A stretch of 64,000 nucleotides of DNA. Origin: Aplysia californica. Taxonomy: Eukaryota; Mollusca; Gastropoda; Aplysiida; Aplysiidae. The notes under the pieces are model-generated. The model did not search any database and was not told the origin of the DNA. It saw only the letters and a list, made by a program, of their open reading frames with translations. Position 1 is the first letter of the stretch. Each line of letters opens with the position of its first letter. The stretch is taken from the NCBI RefSeq assembly GCF_000002075.1, contig NW_004797331.1, forward strand, positions 551,073 to 615,072, read 5' to 3'. The position numbers and the translations under genes are program-made. Positions 54,601 through 64,000 of this stretch are shown here, one piece after another.

Positions 54601-57600
54601 AACTTGCGACAAGGACAATTTATCAAATATATATATGGCATTGGATGATCTTCGTAAATTTTTTGTTGTAAATTTTGGTGCCTTGAATTTCTTTTATTTT
54701 TTTTTTTTGGGGTGTGTATTTTTCTCTTCACTGTTTAATGAGGAGACAAAGGAGAGGTTTATGTTACATTGTCAATACAGGGTTTGTGCTACCAAAAGTA
54801 AATGCACTTTTCCTCTCTGATAAGAAGTAGAGTGTGAAAAAATGAATACTTTTATCACTTGTCAAATATCTTGACTTCATGTGTAGTAGGTATTGTTATA
54901 GTGTTAGGTATTGATTAATTATTATGAAAAAGCTATTCTCAATATTGTTGACAATTATAAAACTACTTGCAGCATTTTAATTTAATTGTTTTTATAGCAT
55001 GAGCAAATTCTGTTTTTAGCAATTTAAAAAACTGCTAAGCTCCAACTCTCACCCATTGTCTCCTTACCCCTGGTGTAATTTCAATATCGCTCATAATCAA
55101 ACGATTTTTTCACAGATGGATGACGGAGTGCAAGTCTCGCATCATTCGATTTTACTTTTTGTATGGAGAAGAACGTGTGTTGGTAGCAGATCCAGAAATT
55201 GTCAAGCACATCATGGTCACTAACTCGAAGAATTACGTTGATTTGTCTTCCCAGTAAGCCATAGTTCTCCTGCAGTATTGAATACTTTTTCTCCTCCCTT
55301 CAGGTTATCTGGAGGAATGTTTGTAGATCTGATTACCTGAAAATTGGTTCAAAACAACTGTTGCCTTTTGGGTCATTTTTGCATTGGTCTCAAAAAGGCA
55401 AAAGGGGAAGCCTTATTTCTGTGTCCTTTTGGTAACTGTCAGGCTTATCATGTTTGGTTACATTGGCTCAGTTTAAAGTCAGTAAGTCAGGGATTGCCAC
55501 AGATGGGCAGGAAGTCCACTCTCATGCAAGTTTCGAACTATGATCTCTGTCACTTGATGTCTTGAATTTTTGTAAAAGTAACGAGTTATCTTGATATGAA
55601 AGTTACATATATTTTTCTTTCTATATATATATAGGCCTATTGAAATGGCCAGAAAAAACTTTAAAGAAAAGGATTTTCTATTGAAATGACTCGCCGTGTT
55701 GTGTAATATCCTTTTAATGAAATCTCCTTGTTATAAAACATGAGGCAATAAATGCACGTTCAATAAATTTATGTTGGCTCTTGCCATTTTTTTTCATTTT
55801 CAAGAAATCTCAATTCCATTGTGCCGGGCTTTCTGTTGACTTTGAGTGGAGAGGAACATCATGCCCTGAGAAAGATAATCAATCCTTCCTTCAACTCACA
55901 GACTGTGAATGGTACTTATTTCATTACATTTTAGGTGATGTATGTCTTAAGATTCTTTTTTTTTAGTACTTTATAAGCTTAAAGCTCTCCTGGTTAAGAT
56001 GTTCGCCTCTCATTCAATAAGTCCCAGGTTCGAATCCGGATAGCGATGGAAAATTTTTCTTCTCTAAAATTGTCTCCTTTCACCTTCTTTCCTCCTCTCT
56101 AGCAATGTTCTGTCATGTGCTTTCTTCTCCACTCTCTGCCCCCACCCCCTCACCTCCTTTGCCCCCTCATCTGGGCTCCGTACTCTTTCTGCAGCCTTTC
56201 TACTGCTACTCCTGGGCTCCTTCTTATTGCTGTCTTTCAGCCACACCCCTGATCTTATGGTAGGAAAGATCAAAACCTAGCCTTCTCGGACATGGGCGAA
56301 AAATCTCGAGGTCCCATGAATAAGTTGCGCACATTAAAGATCTCTTGGTGGTCCAAAATCTATAAGAGTAGGCTTTGGCTGCCACCCAGGCAAAATTCAA
56401 AATTTCCTACCCACTGAAAATGTTTAATGTGTCCCGCGCGCCCATATGACCTTGTGCAGTTGTGAGCCCTGTAAAACACTTAGCAAAAAAAAACCCAACA
56501 AAAAACTAAAAGCAAAGTCATGAAACAAGGACTTTTTATAAATGAAAACTGTAAATTGTGAAATTAACAAAACTTTTTGACTGATAGTTTATTTTGATGG
56601 TGACGATACTGAATCTATGTCACTCCCTCTTTTATTTATTATTATTTTAGAGTCTTTTAAGTTTGATTTTTTTTTTTCCTCAAGTTTGTGCTCAGCATCA
56701 TGAATGTGTGCTTTATATATCTTTGGCATTAATATTTAACAACTTCTGTATTGACTCAGATTTCATCCCAGACTTCGAAGAATTTTCAAGAAAAGTGGTT
56801 AGAGATTGGGTTGAAGAGCTAAAAAAGTCTGGATCTTCTTCAGCAACTGTCGCTGCTCAAAACTACATGGGCCGATTAGTGAGTCTGATCCATCTCTTTG
56901 ATTTTATTTTATTTTTTAAAATATTTTTTTCTTGGTCTCCTTTTGATTTTCTCTAAATCTCACAAGTTATTGACCGTCCTTCTTTAATTAACAGCACAAC
57001 TATTTTATAATGTAATAACTTGTTTTTGTAAGTGAGTTGGCAAGCTGCATTAATTTTGAGGAATATGTTTAAAAAATAATATTTTGAATTACATTTTTAT
57101 ATATATTCTAATAAACAAGCAAAGAGAATTCAAATAAAATCTATAAGAGTTATGATTAGGCGCCTTTCAGATCTAATCAACAATGCATTTTTTGTTATTT
57201 CTAATATAGAAGCTCTGTTGACACAATATTTCTGTCTCTCCCCTCATTAAAAACCAACCTTGAGCTGGAAGTTAAGTGGTCAGTGTGCCCATCATACGTC
57301 TGGAGTTATATTGTCCCCTGCACCAGATAAGACAGAGGATTCTTTTACACACTTCCCTTGTTGCATCTGCCAATAGGTACTGAGACAGAAAGTTTGAGTC
57401 ATAATGATTTATTCCTCATTTAAAAAGCTGCAGTACTGTCTTCTGAGTTTGTTTGTTAATTAAATTGGCTCTTCCTATTCATGTATCTTTGTAATGTCTG
57501 ACCTCTGTTTCCTTCCTGCCTTAGACCTTGGATGTGATATGCCGCTGTGGATTTGACTATGACATGAAAGCTGTGGAGGACCCAGAAAATGCTGCAGTGC

Positions 57601-59613
57601 AAAGTTTTCGACGGATACTGCAAGGTTTTCAAATAAGGTACCGTAAACTGGGTGACAATGGCACCCCAGGGTGACTAAGACATGTTACCGGGAAAATGTT
57701 ATGATTTTAAGTTTATTTCTTTTGATATATCAAAAATGATTTTAAGTAATTTTTCAATGCATTTCTCAAAAGAGTAATCATTTTGGGGTGTATTTACACA
57801 AACTCAGCTGGAGCATTTCTGGTGGATCTGAGGCTTGTTTTTAAGATGGCTACGGTTAGCATTTGAAATCGACCTCTGCAAGATTCCTTCAAACTTTAGT
57901 ATCTCCTAATCTATTGTGCTTAAGATATTTTACGGCGTATATTAGGCTCTAGGATAGTCAGATGAGTGGTAGAGTTCGTGTATTTGAAAGAAAATATGCC
58001 AGTTAAGGTTTTGACAGGGGTGCTGGTGCCTGTATCTTGACTCATAAAGTGATATTTTGAGAATTTTCATACCCACAACTTGTATTTTAGTTGAGATATA
58101 ATGTTCTCTTTCGACATATCAGGATTTTATGTGGGACAGTACAGATACACATGAGTGGTTACTTTTCAAGATCGAAAACAGGCTGTATGTATTTTGTTAA
58201 TTATGGCCACAGATCTCGCCGTAGGCCTATTTGGTTACGGTACAGGTACTTGTTCAACCATCAGTAACCCTTACAGTCACATTTGTAAAAATGAAACCTA
58301 TGACTTGACAAGTTTCAATGAATATCGTATAAAGTAATTTTTGATCTGCGATATCCAGTCAGAACTTTTATGTTGGTTTGTTTGTTTTTGGGGGCCTGCA
58401 TTTTTTTCCAGACCTATTACTTGTTGAATAGACAACGTACCACGGAGCTACAAACCAAAACCTGGGGCACGTATATACTCCAGAACTTCTGATGATGAAC
58501 TCTCAAAGGCATGTGACTAACAGGAATTTCTCTCCTCAAACTCGGAGTATGAGACTGCCGTTGAAAATCAGAGACAAACCTGGAACATGTGAAAAATTGT
58601 TCACTTTTACCAAACATTCGGGATTTGCTCTTCCTTCCACACCTTATTAAACAGCTTGGCAGAGTGACCTGTGTTACTGGAAGGTACTTTAACTCTCTCA
58701 CTGCCACACCCGCACACACCCGCAACAGTTGTGGGTAAAGTAGCTCTGACGTTGTGATACCACAGCCGCAACCCTTGCGGTTTGGCACTTTGGAATTTTT
58801 TTCTCACGTTAAAACCACACCGTTTGCGGTACTGGTCCACCTTTTACGTAGCCCATTCAATTATCTTTCATTAGAAAGAAACGAAACAGAAATCGGATGA
58901 GCGCAAGTAGAGTTATTGACTTTTACGACAACCGCCCTTACAACTGAATTTACCATTACGTTTTCCACAATGGCAGATCGTTTGTCTTTGACAGTTTTTG
59001 AACCTTTGACGACGAAAGTGACTCAGAAACCGGTGAATTGGTCGAAGATTTTTATAATGAACAGGGTGGAGAAATTTGCAAAGAAGAATAAGGTTTAATA
59101 GGGCCCCCAAAACCTAGATCTACGGTTGTAGTAGTGGGGAAGGGCATGAGTAAGAAAGGCAAAGGGAAAGCAGTTTTTGACCAATTTTTGAAAACTTGTG
59201 AAAACTTGTAAAAAAAAAAAGTAACCATAAAACAAATCTTTAATTTCTTCAGGGCAATCTTTATAAAGTTATAGCTTGTATTGAGTGAGTTATTCGTATC
59301 TGCTGCTTGTACCACGAGGTATCGCAGAGAGCTGGAGACTTTAGGTCTTGGCAAACTGGCAAGCCTGTAGAAGCCAGAAATTGCCAGCTTTTAAATTGTC
59401 CAGTCCTTCTTTCCTTGGGACTTCCTGTCACTCTGTAGCCAGGTATCCTTGTTTTGAGAGCTTAAAGGGTGTTTGATTGATATGCATATGAGCTTGATGT
59501 CCGAACCATTTGATTCCTAGCTTTTGATAATGTTGGAAGAGATTCCTACTACCCCTGCCTCCCCCACCATCCAACTACACACACGCACCACATGTACGCA
59601 GCATGCACGCATG

Positions 59614-59710
<97 letters not shown>

Positions 59711-62700
59711 GTGCTCTCGTGATCAAGAGGTTACAGTGTTTGCCTCTCATTCAATAGGTCCCGAGTTTGAGTCCGGACAGCGACGAGGGGGAATTTTCCT
59801 CTCTAAAATTGTCTCTATTCACCTCCCTTCCAGCTCTCTAACTCTAACAATGTTTGTCGTCTGCTTTCGTCTTCACTTTCTGCTCCCACCCCCTCACCTC
59901 CTTTGCCCCCTCCTCTGGGTTCCTAACTCTTTCTGCAGCATTTCTTCTGCTACTCCTTTGCTCCTTCTTACTGCCGTCTTTCAGCCACGCCCCTGATCTT
60001 ATCGTAGGTAAGATCCAACACTTAGCTATCTGGGATAAGGGCGAAAAATCTGGGAGGTCTCGTGTGCAAGTTGTGCACGTTGAAGATCCCTTGCTGGTCC
60101 AAAATCGATAAGAGGCTTCAGCCGCCATCCGGGCAATATTCAAAATTTCCTACCAACTGAAATGTTTGATGTGTCCCGCAGGCTGATATTACCTTGTGCA
60201 GTTGTGAGCGTCGTAAAACACTTTTAAAAAATAGCACAAAAAAAAGCACACACACTAAAGGAGCAATAAAACGTTTTGACTTCGTCCCACAAGGTTGTCC
60301 CAGATGCTTCCACTTCAATGGCTACCCACAAAGAAGAACAGACAGGCCTGGGCAGACTTCAAGTTCTTCAGAGCAACCATCGCTGGTGTCCTGCAGGAAA
60401 AACAAAGGAAACTTGAGCAAGGTCAGTTGGTGGAAATTTTCCCTTTACAATACGGAAAAAAATATATCAGCCTTTGATCTTAGTTTTTGAGTTTTTAAAC
60501 TTCTACAAAATAAAGATTCCTTGAACTTTGTACGCTATCGTAATTCTCATTGGGTGTCTTTAGTTGTATATTCTTAGGGCCTCCATGGCCTGACAGAGGC
60601 TCTGTCACTGAGTAACTGTCAAAAGTCAGGGGAATTTGAAATAAAACCTCGGATTAATGTTTGATGTCATTATAATAGTATAGTTTTCGAAAGATAACAA
60701 ATGATATTTTTGTTATGTCACTTTTGACTTGTGTCATCCTGATGGTGATGTTGAGTTGAGATTGTGGTAAATTCAGATGATAATGCACATGTGTGTCATC
60801 CTATCCTGTTTTAGGTTGACTTTTTGATACAAGCTTACTTTCTTACTTCTCAGTATTTCCTCATATAATACCTGTACTTTTATTTGCCTTATCTTCATAT
60901 GGTAAGCAAAACCACAGCCAATTTAAGATTGTTGCACCAACACAAATGATTCAAATTCTGTTCCTTGATCTGTCACAATACAATTAAACCTCGTTATGTC
61001 GCCTATCTTGGGACGAGCAGGAACTTGGTGGTAGAGCGGGGCAGGTGGTACAATGCGGGTTTCATGTCTTCTGTTAAATATACATGTAGCACCGAATGCC
61101 CAACATCAGGGGAATTGTTTACCAATCACTAGATAAATTAATGAGTTATCTTTTTTCAATCTGTACAACTGAGATAGTTGGCGGATGGGGATATAAAGGT
61201 ACAAATACTATATTTATATAGGGGATGCTTTTCATACTTTGGCAAAACCTGGCCGTAAGTGAGGCTAGCGGTACAATGGCTGGTGGTGCAACAAGGTTTG
61301 ACTGTACTTGCACACGCTTGTACAAATGTTGATAAATGTGTTTGGAGGCTTCCACTTCTTATGTGGTGGCCCTATTTTTGGTGTTGTGTATGTTATGGTA
61401 AGGGTTCTTAAAAACTAATTGTTGTTGACATTCAGGAGACAGTAGTAAAGACCTCCTGTCCTTATTGCTGTTAGCGAGAGATGAGCAAGGAAACGCTCTC
61501 AGTGATGAGTGTTTGAGTTCACAAGTGGGTGGATTTCTTTTTGCTGGATTTGAGGTAAGTATCTGAAGGAAGATTGGAAAATATTTGTAAAAGTGATATG
61601 GGTGGGGGGGGGGGGGGGGGGTTCAACCCCATACAATTGAAAATATTTAGAAGGCGGGCTTCAACCCTGCCTGTTAAGACCACTCCAGGCTGAGAGGGAT
61701 ACAACGTTTCAGCAGAAAGACTGAGATACAGTAGTCTCCGCCTAAGATCCCGGTGCTCGGGAGCAAGGAAATGCGGGATCTTAGGCGAACCGGGATCTTA
61801 GCCGATGAACCCAGGGAAGAATCTATGGTGACCCATGTTAAGGCCCACAATCGGTAAAATGGTCTACCTCCACTCTAAAATGAACTGACGTGACCCCTTG
61901 GTGGGTTTATGGCGTATGGCGGGCAAAGAGTGGTTAACCTTGATGACCTATCACAGTGCATAGTGGGATGAGGCGTGCCATTTTCACTTATTATCCTATC
62001 ATGAGTCTCAAGATCTCCGCTTCAGTTGCCCCTCCACTTTACCTGTCGAAAATTTAAAGCTCTCCATCTCTGACGATGGTCCCCCCCCCCTCCCAACCGC
62101 CTTTGTCGTTACACCCCATTACGTTGTAAACACACCAATTAAAATTCAGTGTCCCGCAAATTCGGGAATAGAGATAACTACTGCAATGGTCAGGGAAGAG
62201 TTCACAGTTCAATGTGATCCCGCCTGGAGGGAACGTATAGGCCCTACCTACCCAGTGAGTGATGTAAGTTTAGGGGGAGAGCTCAGGTGGGAGTGCGATG
62301 CGGGGGAAAACAAACGTGTCGGTCAGTTCACACCCTGGTGTGATCCCGTCTGGGGCAAACATTGTATCGCTTCATCGAGTTTTACAACGCGTATGTGATC
62401 ACATTCATGATAGTGGTTGATCTTTGACGCTACGGACAGTGTATTGATCTCAACTTTTCACTCTTGGTTGATCGGCTGTCCCGCCCGGGTTTTTGTTCTG
62501 CAAATTATGATCTGAAATGCGGGATCTTAGCCGAATGTAGACCCTCAGAGTGAATCAGAGCGGGATCTTAGGGGTGACTTTTGTGTAGTAAAAATTGTGT
62601 TTTCTTAAAACAGCGGGATCTTAAGCGAACCGGGATCGTAAGCGGTGGGATCTTAGGCCGAGACTACTGTACTCTATAAAAATTCTCCCCTTTTTTTAAA

Positions 62701-63099
62701 ACTCATCACCCCCACCCAACTTCAGCCACCAACAGCCAATATATCTTCCATCAGTTTCATACACCATTCTTAATAATAATAATAATAATAAATAGCATTT
62801 ATACTCCGCATTTCCATTTCCTAAAAGATGCTCAATGCGCATTACAATGAAAAAGACATCACATCTTAAAAATTAATCGACACAAATGTGTACGTAAAAC
62901 AAAGTATTATACATATAATATAAATGCATATGTGTAAAATTTTATACCAGAAAAACAGTCTCGCAGTGAGGTTGAAAATGTGTTCACTAAAAATATACAA
63001 TGCAATATAAATTCACGAACAGTCAAAATACAGTTGAAACGTGAGTAACTAGAAACATTCATTAAAACATTAATTCTATACAATAGAAAAACATTTCCA

Positions 63100-63159
<60 letters not shown>

Positions 63160-63939
63160 CAGTGTTACCTCTCCATCTCTTCCAATCCTTGCTTTTGCAA
63201 CCCTAAGCAACAAGGACCATTCCACACCTGTGAACACAATGCAACATTTTCTGATTTCATATTAATATGATATGAATGAGCCTTATTGTGACAGCCAATA
63301 CCTTCTTGTGGTGAAATCCTTAGTAATACAGATTGTTACGTGCACAGAGCAAGCTGTTGAGTGGGGATATGGGCTACACAAATGCTATTTATGATTTATT
63401 AACCCTTTGAACCTGTTAGGCTGATAAACCGGCCTGGGCAACATTTTGCTGTATACCGAAAGGCCAGTTCACCGGGGCACGGACTACTCGGAGTTGTGTT
63501 GTCCGTCAAAAGTACTTTCTTTTCTTCTTGTTCGTCGTCTTACAATATTTCCACGAATAAGGTAAACAAGGGAGTGAATAGGTGTGTTTATTTCTCCATG
63601 TTCTTCCCCTCCATCTTTTTGTGTATGTGCCCCCAAAACACTGTTAACTTTGATGAAATTTGCGAAAAATGTCCAGGGATAGAGATTTGATATATTTCCA
63701 GATTTAGGGTTCAAAGGGTTAACAGTAAGATTGAAGTAATGGGTACCCGAAACAATATCCTTTCAGACGACCAGTATGAATCTGACGTGGACACTCCTTC
63801 AGCTGGCCGAGCACCCTGACATCCAAGAGAAGGCCCGACAGGAAGTCATGTCATATTTGCAAGAAAAGAATCAGCCTATCACTGTCGAGGTCATCAACAA
63901 CCTTCAGTACTTGACTTGTGTGATTAAGGAAAGCCTGAG
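51533..63939 (+). CDS. cytochrome P450, exons 1-9 (3' end outside window)
   Basis: Nine coding exons join in phase: 51533-51643, 54251-54330, 55116-55253, 55805-55911, 56760-56878, 57525-57637, 60294-60421, 61436-61554 and 63767-63939, giving 362 codons of a family that is usually ~500. Features in order: N-terminal hydrophobic anchor (LPYVAAAVGSWYFYKLFI); Pro-rich hinge MPGRPYKPLIGN; C-helix GEEHHALRKIINPSF, with His where many P450s have Trp of WxxxR; I-helix GGFLFAGFETTSMNLTW, the oxygen-activating AGxETT; and K-helix KESLR, the ExxR. The haem-ligand Cys region is beyond 64000. It is an ER-bound monooxygenase; substrate unknown. Clan (CYP3 or CYP4/46-like) is not settled. Introns are loaded with mobile elements. 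Confidence 0.95.
52050..54058 (+). mobile_element. I-like LINE (RT C-terminus, RNase H, zinc finger), 5' truncated, in P450 intron 1
   Basis: It starts around MMDLGIHRKLYKWI, with VNTAHSSREVLEEG and TLCADDLALWQTHH (RT catalytic Y/FADD, here CADD), the RT frame ending at 53105; then RNase H motifs IYTDGSVFKGTTKAGYGI, DAEMIAIETAL, FTDSLSLCK and WIPGHSNIPGNDRADTLAKR; then CPLCDYACETVEHHLFHC. Frameshifts at about 53100 and 53395 and stops before 52239 break it. The stop codon TAA is itself the first unit of the (TAACAACAAC) tail, so there is essentially no 3' UTR. Confidence 0.93.
54251..54330 (+). CDS. P450 exon 2, followed by a GC donor
   Basis: Acceptor TTTGTTGCAG. It encodes MPGRPYKPLIGNMFEALKEE-ALNSTI plus AG. 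The only in-phase donor is AG|GCAAGT, a GC-AG intron (54331-55115). Confidence 0.85.
55116..55253 (+). CDS. P450 exon 3
   Basis: Acceptor TTTTTTCACAG, donor CCA|GTAAGC. WMTECKSRIIRFYFLYGEER then VLVADPEIVKHIMVTNSKNY: the beta-1 sheet and B-helix region of P450s. Confidence 0.92.
55805..55911 (+). CDS. P450 exon 4 (C-helix)
   Basis: Acceptor CATTTTCAAG, donor AATG|GTACTT. NLNSIVPGFLLTLSGEEHHA then LRKIINPSFNSQTVN. It holds the C-helix, which contacts a haem propionate. Confidence 0.9.
55981..56515 (+). mobile_element. tRNA-derived SINE, family A copy 2, in P450 intron 4
   Basis: Head CTCTCCTGGTTAAGATG and box B GGTTCGAATCC; body CACCCCCTCACCTCCTTTGC; end CGCGCCCATATGACCTTGTG then CAGTTGTGAGCCCTGTAAAA and an A-rich tail. 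Homologous along its length to copies 1 and 3. Confidence 0.9.
56760..56878 (+). CDS. P450 exon 5
   Basis: Acceptor TGACTCAG, donor TTA|GTGAGT. FIPDFEEFSRKVVRDWVEEL onward, the D-E helix region. Intron 56879-57524 has no recognised repeat or gene. Confidence 0.92.
57525..57637 (+). CDS. P450 exon 6
   Basis: Acceptor TTCCTGCCTTAG, donor ATAAG|GTACCG. TLDVICRCGFDYDMKAVEDP corresponds to the E-F region (T-x-D-V-I). The donor overlaps the start of a repeat-like sequence (see 57638). Confidence 0.92.
57638..58270. mobile_element. possible DNA-element remnant beginning at the exon 6 donor
   Basis: TACCGTAAACTGGGTGACAA and GGCACCCCAGGGTGAC resemble a transposon terminus I have seen in other animal genomes. 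An inverted match on the right is weak (TGGTTACGGTA near 58235), so the right end is not established. Confidence 0.3.
58271..59520. other. P450 intron 6 sequence, no gene recognised
   Basis: Contains GC-rich CCGCAACAGTTGTGG and CCGCAACCCTTGCGG hairpin-like motifs near 58720-58790 but no supported element. Confidence 0.4.
59621..59704. repeat. (AC)42 microsatellite
   Basis: Eighty-four bases of pure AC just in front of SINE A copy 3. Open frames of His/Thr across it are artefacts. Confidence 0.97.
59706..60240 (+). mobile_element. tRNA-derived SINE, family A copy 3, in P450 intron 6
   Basis: Head GTGATCAAGAGGTTACAGTG and box B GAGTTTGAGTCCGG; body CACCCCCTCACCTCCTTTGC; end ATTACCTTGTGCAGTTGTGA then GCGTCGTAAAACAC and an A-rich tail. 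It is flanked by AC repeat on both sides, consistent with insertion inside the microsatellite. It ends only ~55 bases before exon 7. Confidence 0.9.
60294..60421 (+). CDS. P450 exon 7
   Basis: Acceptor TTCGTCCCACAAG is chosen because it alone restores phase with exon 6 (AG + G). LSQMLPLQWLPTKKNRQAWA then DFKFFRATIAGVLQEKQRKL; donor CAAG|GTCAGT. This is the F-G to H region. Confidence 0.82.
60981..61304. mobile_element. pogo-like MITE (324 bp), family P4, in P450 intron 7
   Basis: Left end CAATTAAACCTCGTTATG and right end (reverse) CAGTCAAACCTTGTTG, each flanked by TA. No coding capacity. Confidence 0.7.
61436..61554 (+). CDS. P450 exon 8 (start of I-helix)
   Basis: Acceptor TTGACATTCAG, donor GAG|GTAAGT. 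It encodes DSSKDLLSLLLLARDEQGNA and ends GGFLFAGFE, splitting the AGFETT motif across the intron. Confidence 0.95.
61604..61622. repeat. poly-G tract
   Basis: G run of about 19 after exon 8; length may be unreliable in the assembly. Confidence 0.9.
61648..61728 (-). mobile_element. tRNA-derived SINE, family B copy 5, interrupted by a pogo-like element
   Basis: GGCGGGCTTCAACCCTGCCT and GGATACAACGTTTCAGCAGA (+ strand) match the family B 3' body. The SINE stops exactly where the P1 element begins and appears to resume with TATAAAAATTCTCCC after 62671. Confidence 0.7.
61729..62669. mobile_element. pogo/Tigger-like TIR element, family P1 copy 2 (941 bp)
   Basis: Ends CAGTAGTCTCCGCCTAAGAT and ATCTTAGGCCGAGACTACTG, flanked by TA at 61727 and 62670. 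Homologous throughout to 2328-3263. No transposase frame. Confidence 0.9.
62776..62860 (-). mobile_element. CR1/L2-like LINE 3' end
   Basis: (AAT)n then AGCATTTATACTCCGCATTT and GATGCTCAATGCGCATTACA on the + strand; the same 3' end as the LINE at 47530-48575. The 5' extent beyond ~62860 is unclear. Confidence 0.7.
63104..63160. repeat. (TC)n microsatellite
   Basis: About 56 bases of CT repeat in P450 intron 8. Confidence 0.97.
63403..63718. mobile_element. piggyBac-like MITE (316 bp) with TTAA duplication
   Basis: TTAACCCTTTGAACC on the left and GGTTCAAAGGGTTAA on the right: an 11-bp perfect inverted repeat starting CCC, flanked by TTAA at 63399-63402 and 63719-63722, the target used by piggyBac elements. 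It ends 44 bases before exon 9. Confidence 0.85.
63767..63939 (+). CDS. P450 exon 9 (end of I-helix to K-helix)
   Basis: Acceptor TATCCTTTCAG, donor CTGAG|GTGACT. TTSMNLTWTLLQLAEHPDIQ completes AGFETT; CVIKESLR carries the ExxR Glu and Arg. The window closes in the following intron. Confidence 0.95.
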
Positions 63940-64000
63940 GTGACTATAAGACATTATGTTGGTAGTTGCTCTGTTAATTGGCATATATGAGCTTGGGGGG

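Noticed and set aside
58680-58870. Repeated CCGCAA/TTGCGG motifs as a possible TIR element
   Set aside because: No pair of ends with a target duplication could be found.
59524-59996. Frames rich in His/Thr at the (AC)n tract
   Set aside because: Pure microsatellite translation running into SINE A.

Overview
This window is eukaryotic and looks like metazoan, probably molluscan, genomic DNA. The genes are split by GT-AG introns of 0.5-4 kb. The spaces between and inside genes are filled with LINEs, tRNA-derived SINEs and short inverted-repeat DNA transposons. Simple repeats ((AC)n, (AG)n, poly-G) are frequent, as are runs built on CTAGATCT and AGGCCTAGGCCT. The gastropod or lophotrochozoan assignment is an inference from repeat style and protein flavour; no marker gene proves it.

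Three host genes can be traced exon by exon with matching splice phases. (1) Bases 991-10879, + strand: the 3' seven exons of a protein that ends in a von Willebrand A (VWA/MIDAS) domain resembling Ro60/TROVE architecture; the 5' end lies before the window. (2) Bases 21816-35200, - strand: eight exons (1,637 codons) of a large, mostly disordered, Ser/Pro- and Arg-rich phosphoprotein with an RVSF (PP1-type) docking motif and many RRxS kinase-type sites; its first exon(s) were not found. (3) Bases 51533-63939, + strand: the first nine coding exons of a microsomal cytochrome P450, from the membrane anchor to the I-helix (AGFETT) and K-helix (ESLR); the haem-binding exon lies beyond the window. 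Genes 1 and 2 converge; genes 2 and 3 diverge across about 16 kb of transposon debris.

Repeats, region by region. 0-12.8 kb: pogo-like TIR elements in introns of gene 1, two SINE families, and repeats just past its stop codon. 12.8-21.8 kb: intergenic DNA with three SINE copies (one with a perfect 12-bp target duplication) and a 1.05-kb TIR element. 26-35 kb: introns of gene 2 carrying LINE 3' fragments, a LINE inserted in a minisatellite, and a 0.98-kb pogo-like element. 35-51 kb: a LINE inserted in an approximately 180-bp tandem array, an RNase-H LINE fragment, a palindrome family, several TIR elements, a decayed hAT transposon split by a CR1/L2-like LINE, and a fossil LTR-element gag fragment. 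51-64 kb: introns of the P450 gene holding an I-like LINE, two more SINEs, and pogo-like and piggyBac-like elements.

The most notable signal is a SINE family (three copies) whose last ~45 bases match the 3' end of an RNase-H-bearing LINE in the same window, a LINE/SINE partnership. I saw no operon, CRISPR array, or obvious new host system; the novelty lies in the mobile-element families and in repeats abutting splice sites.
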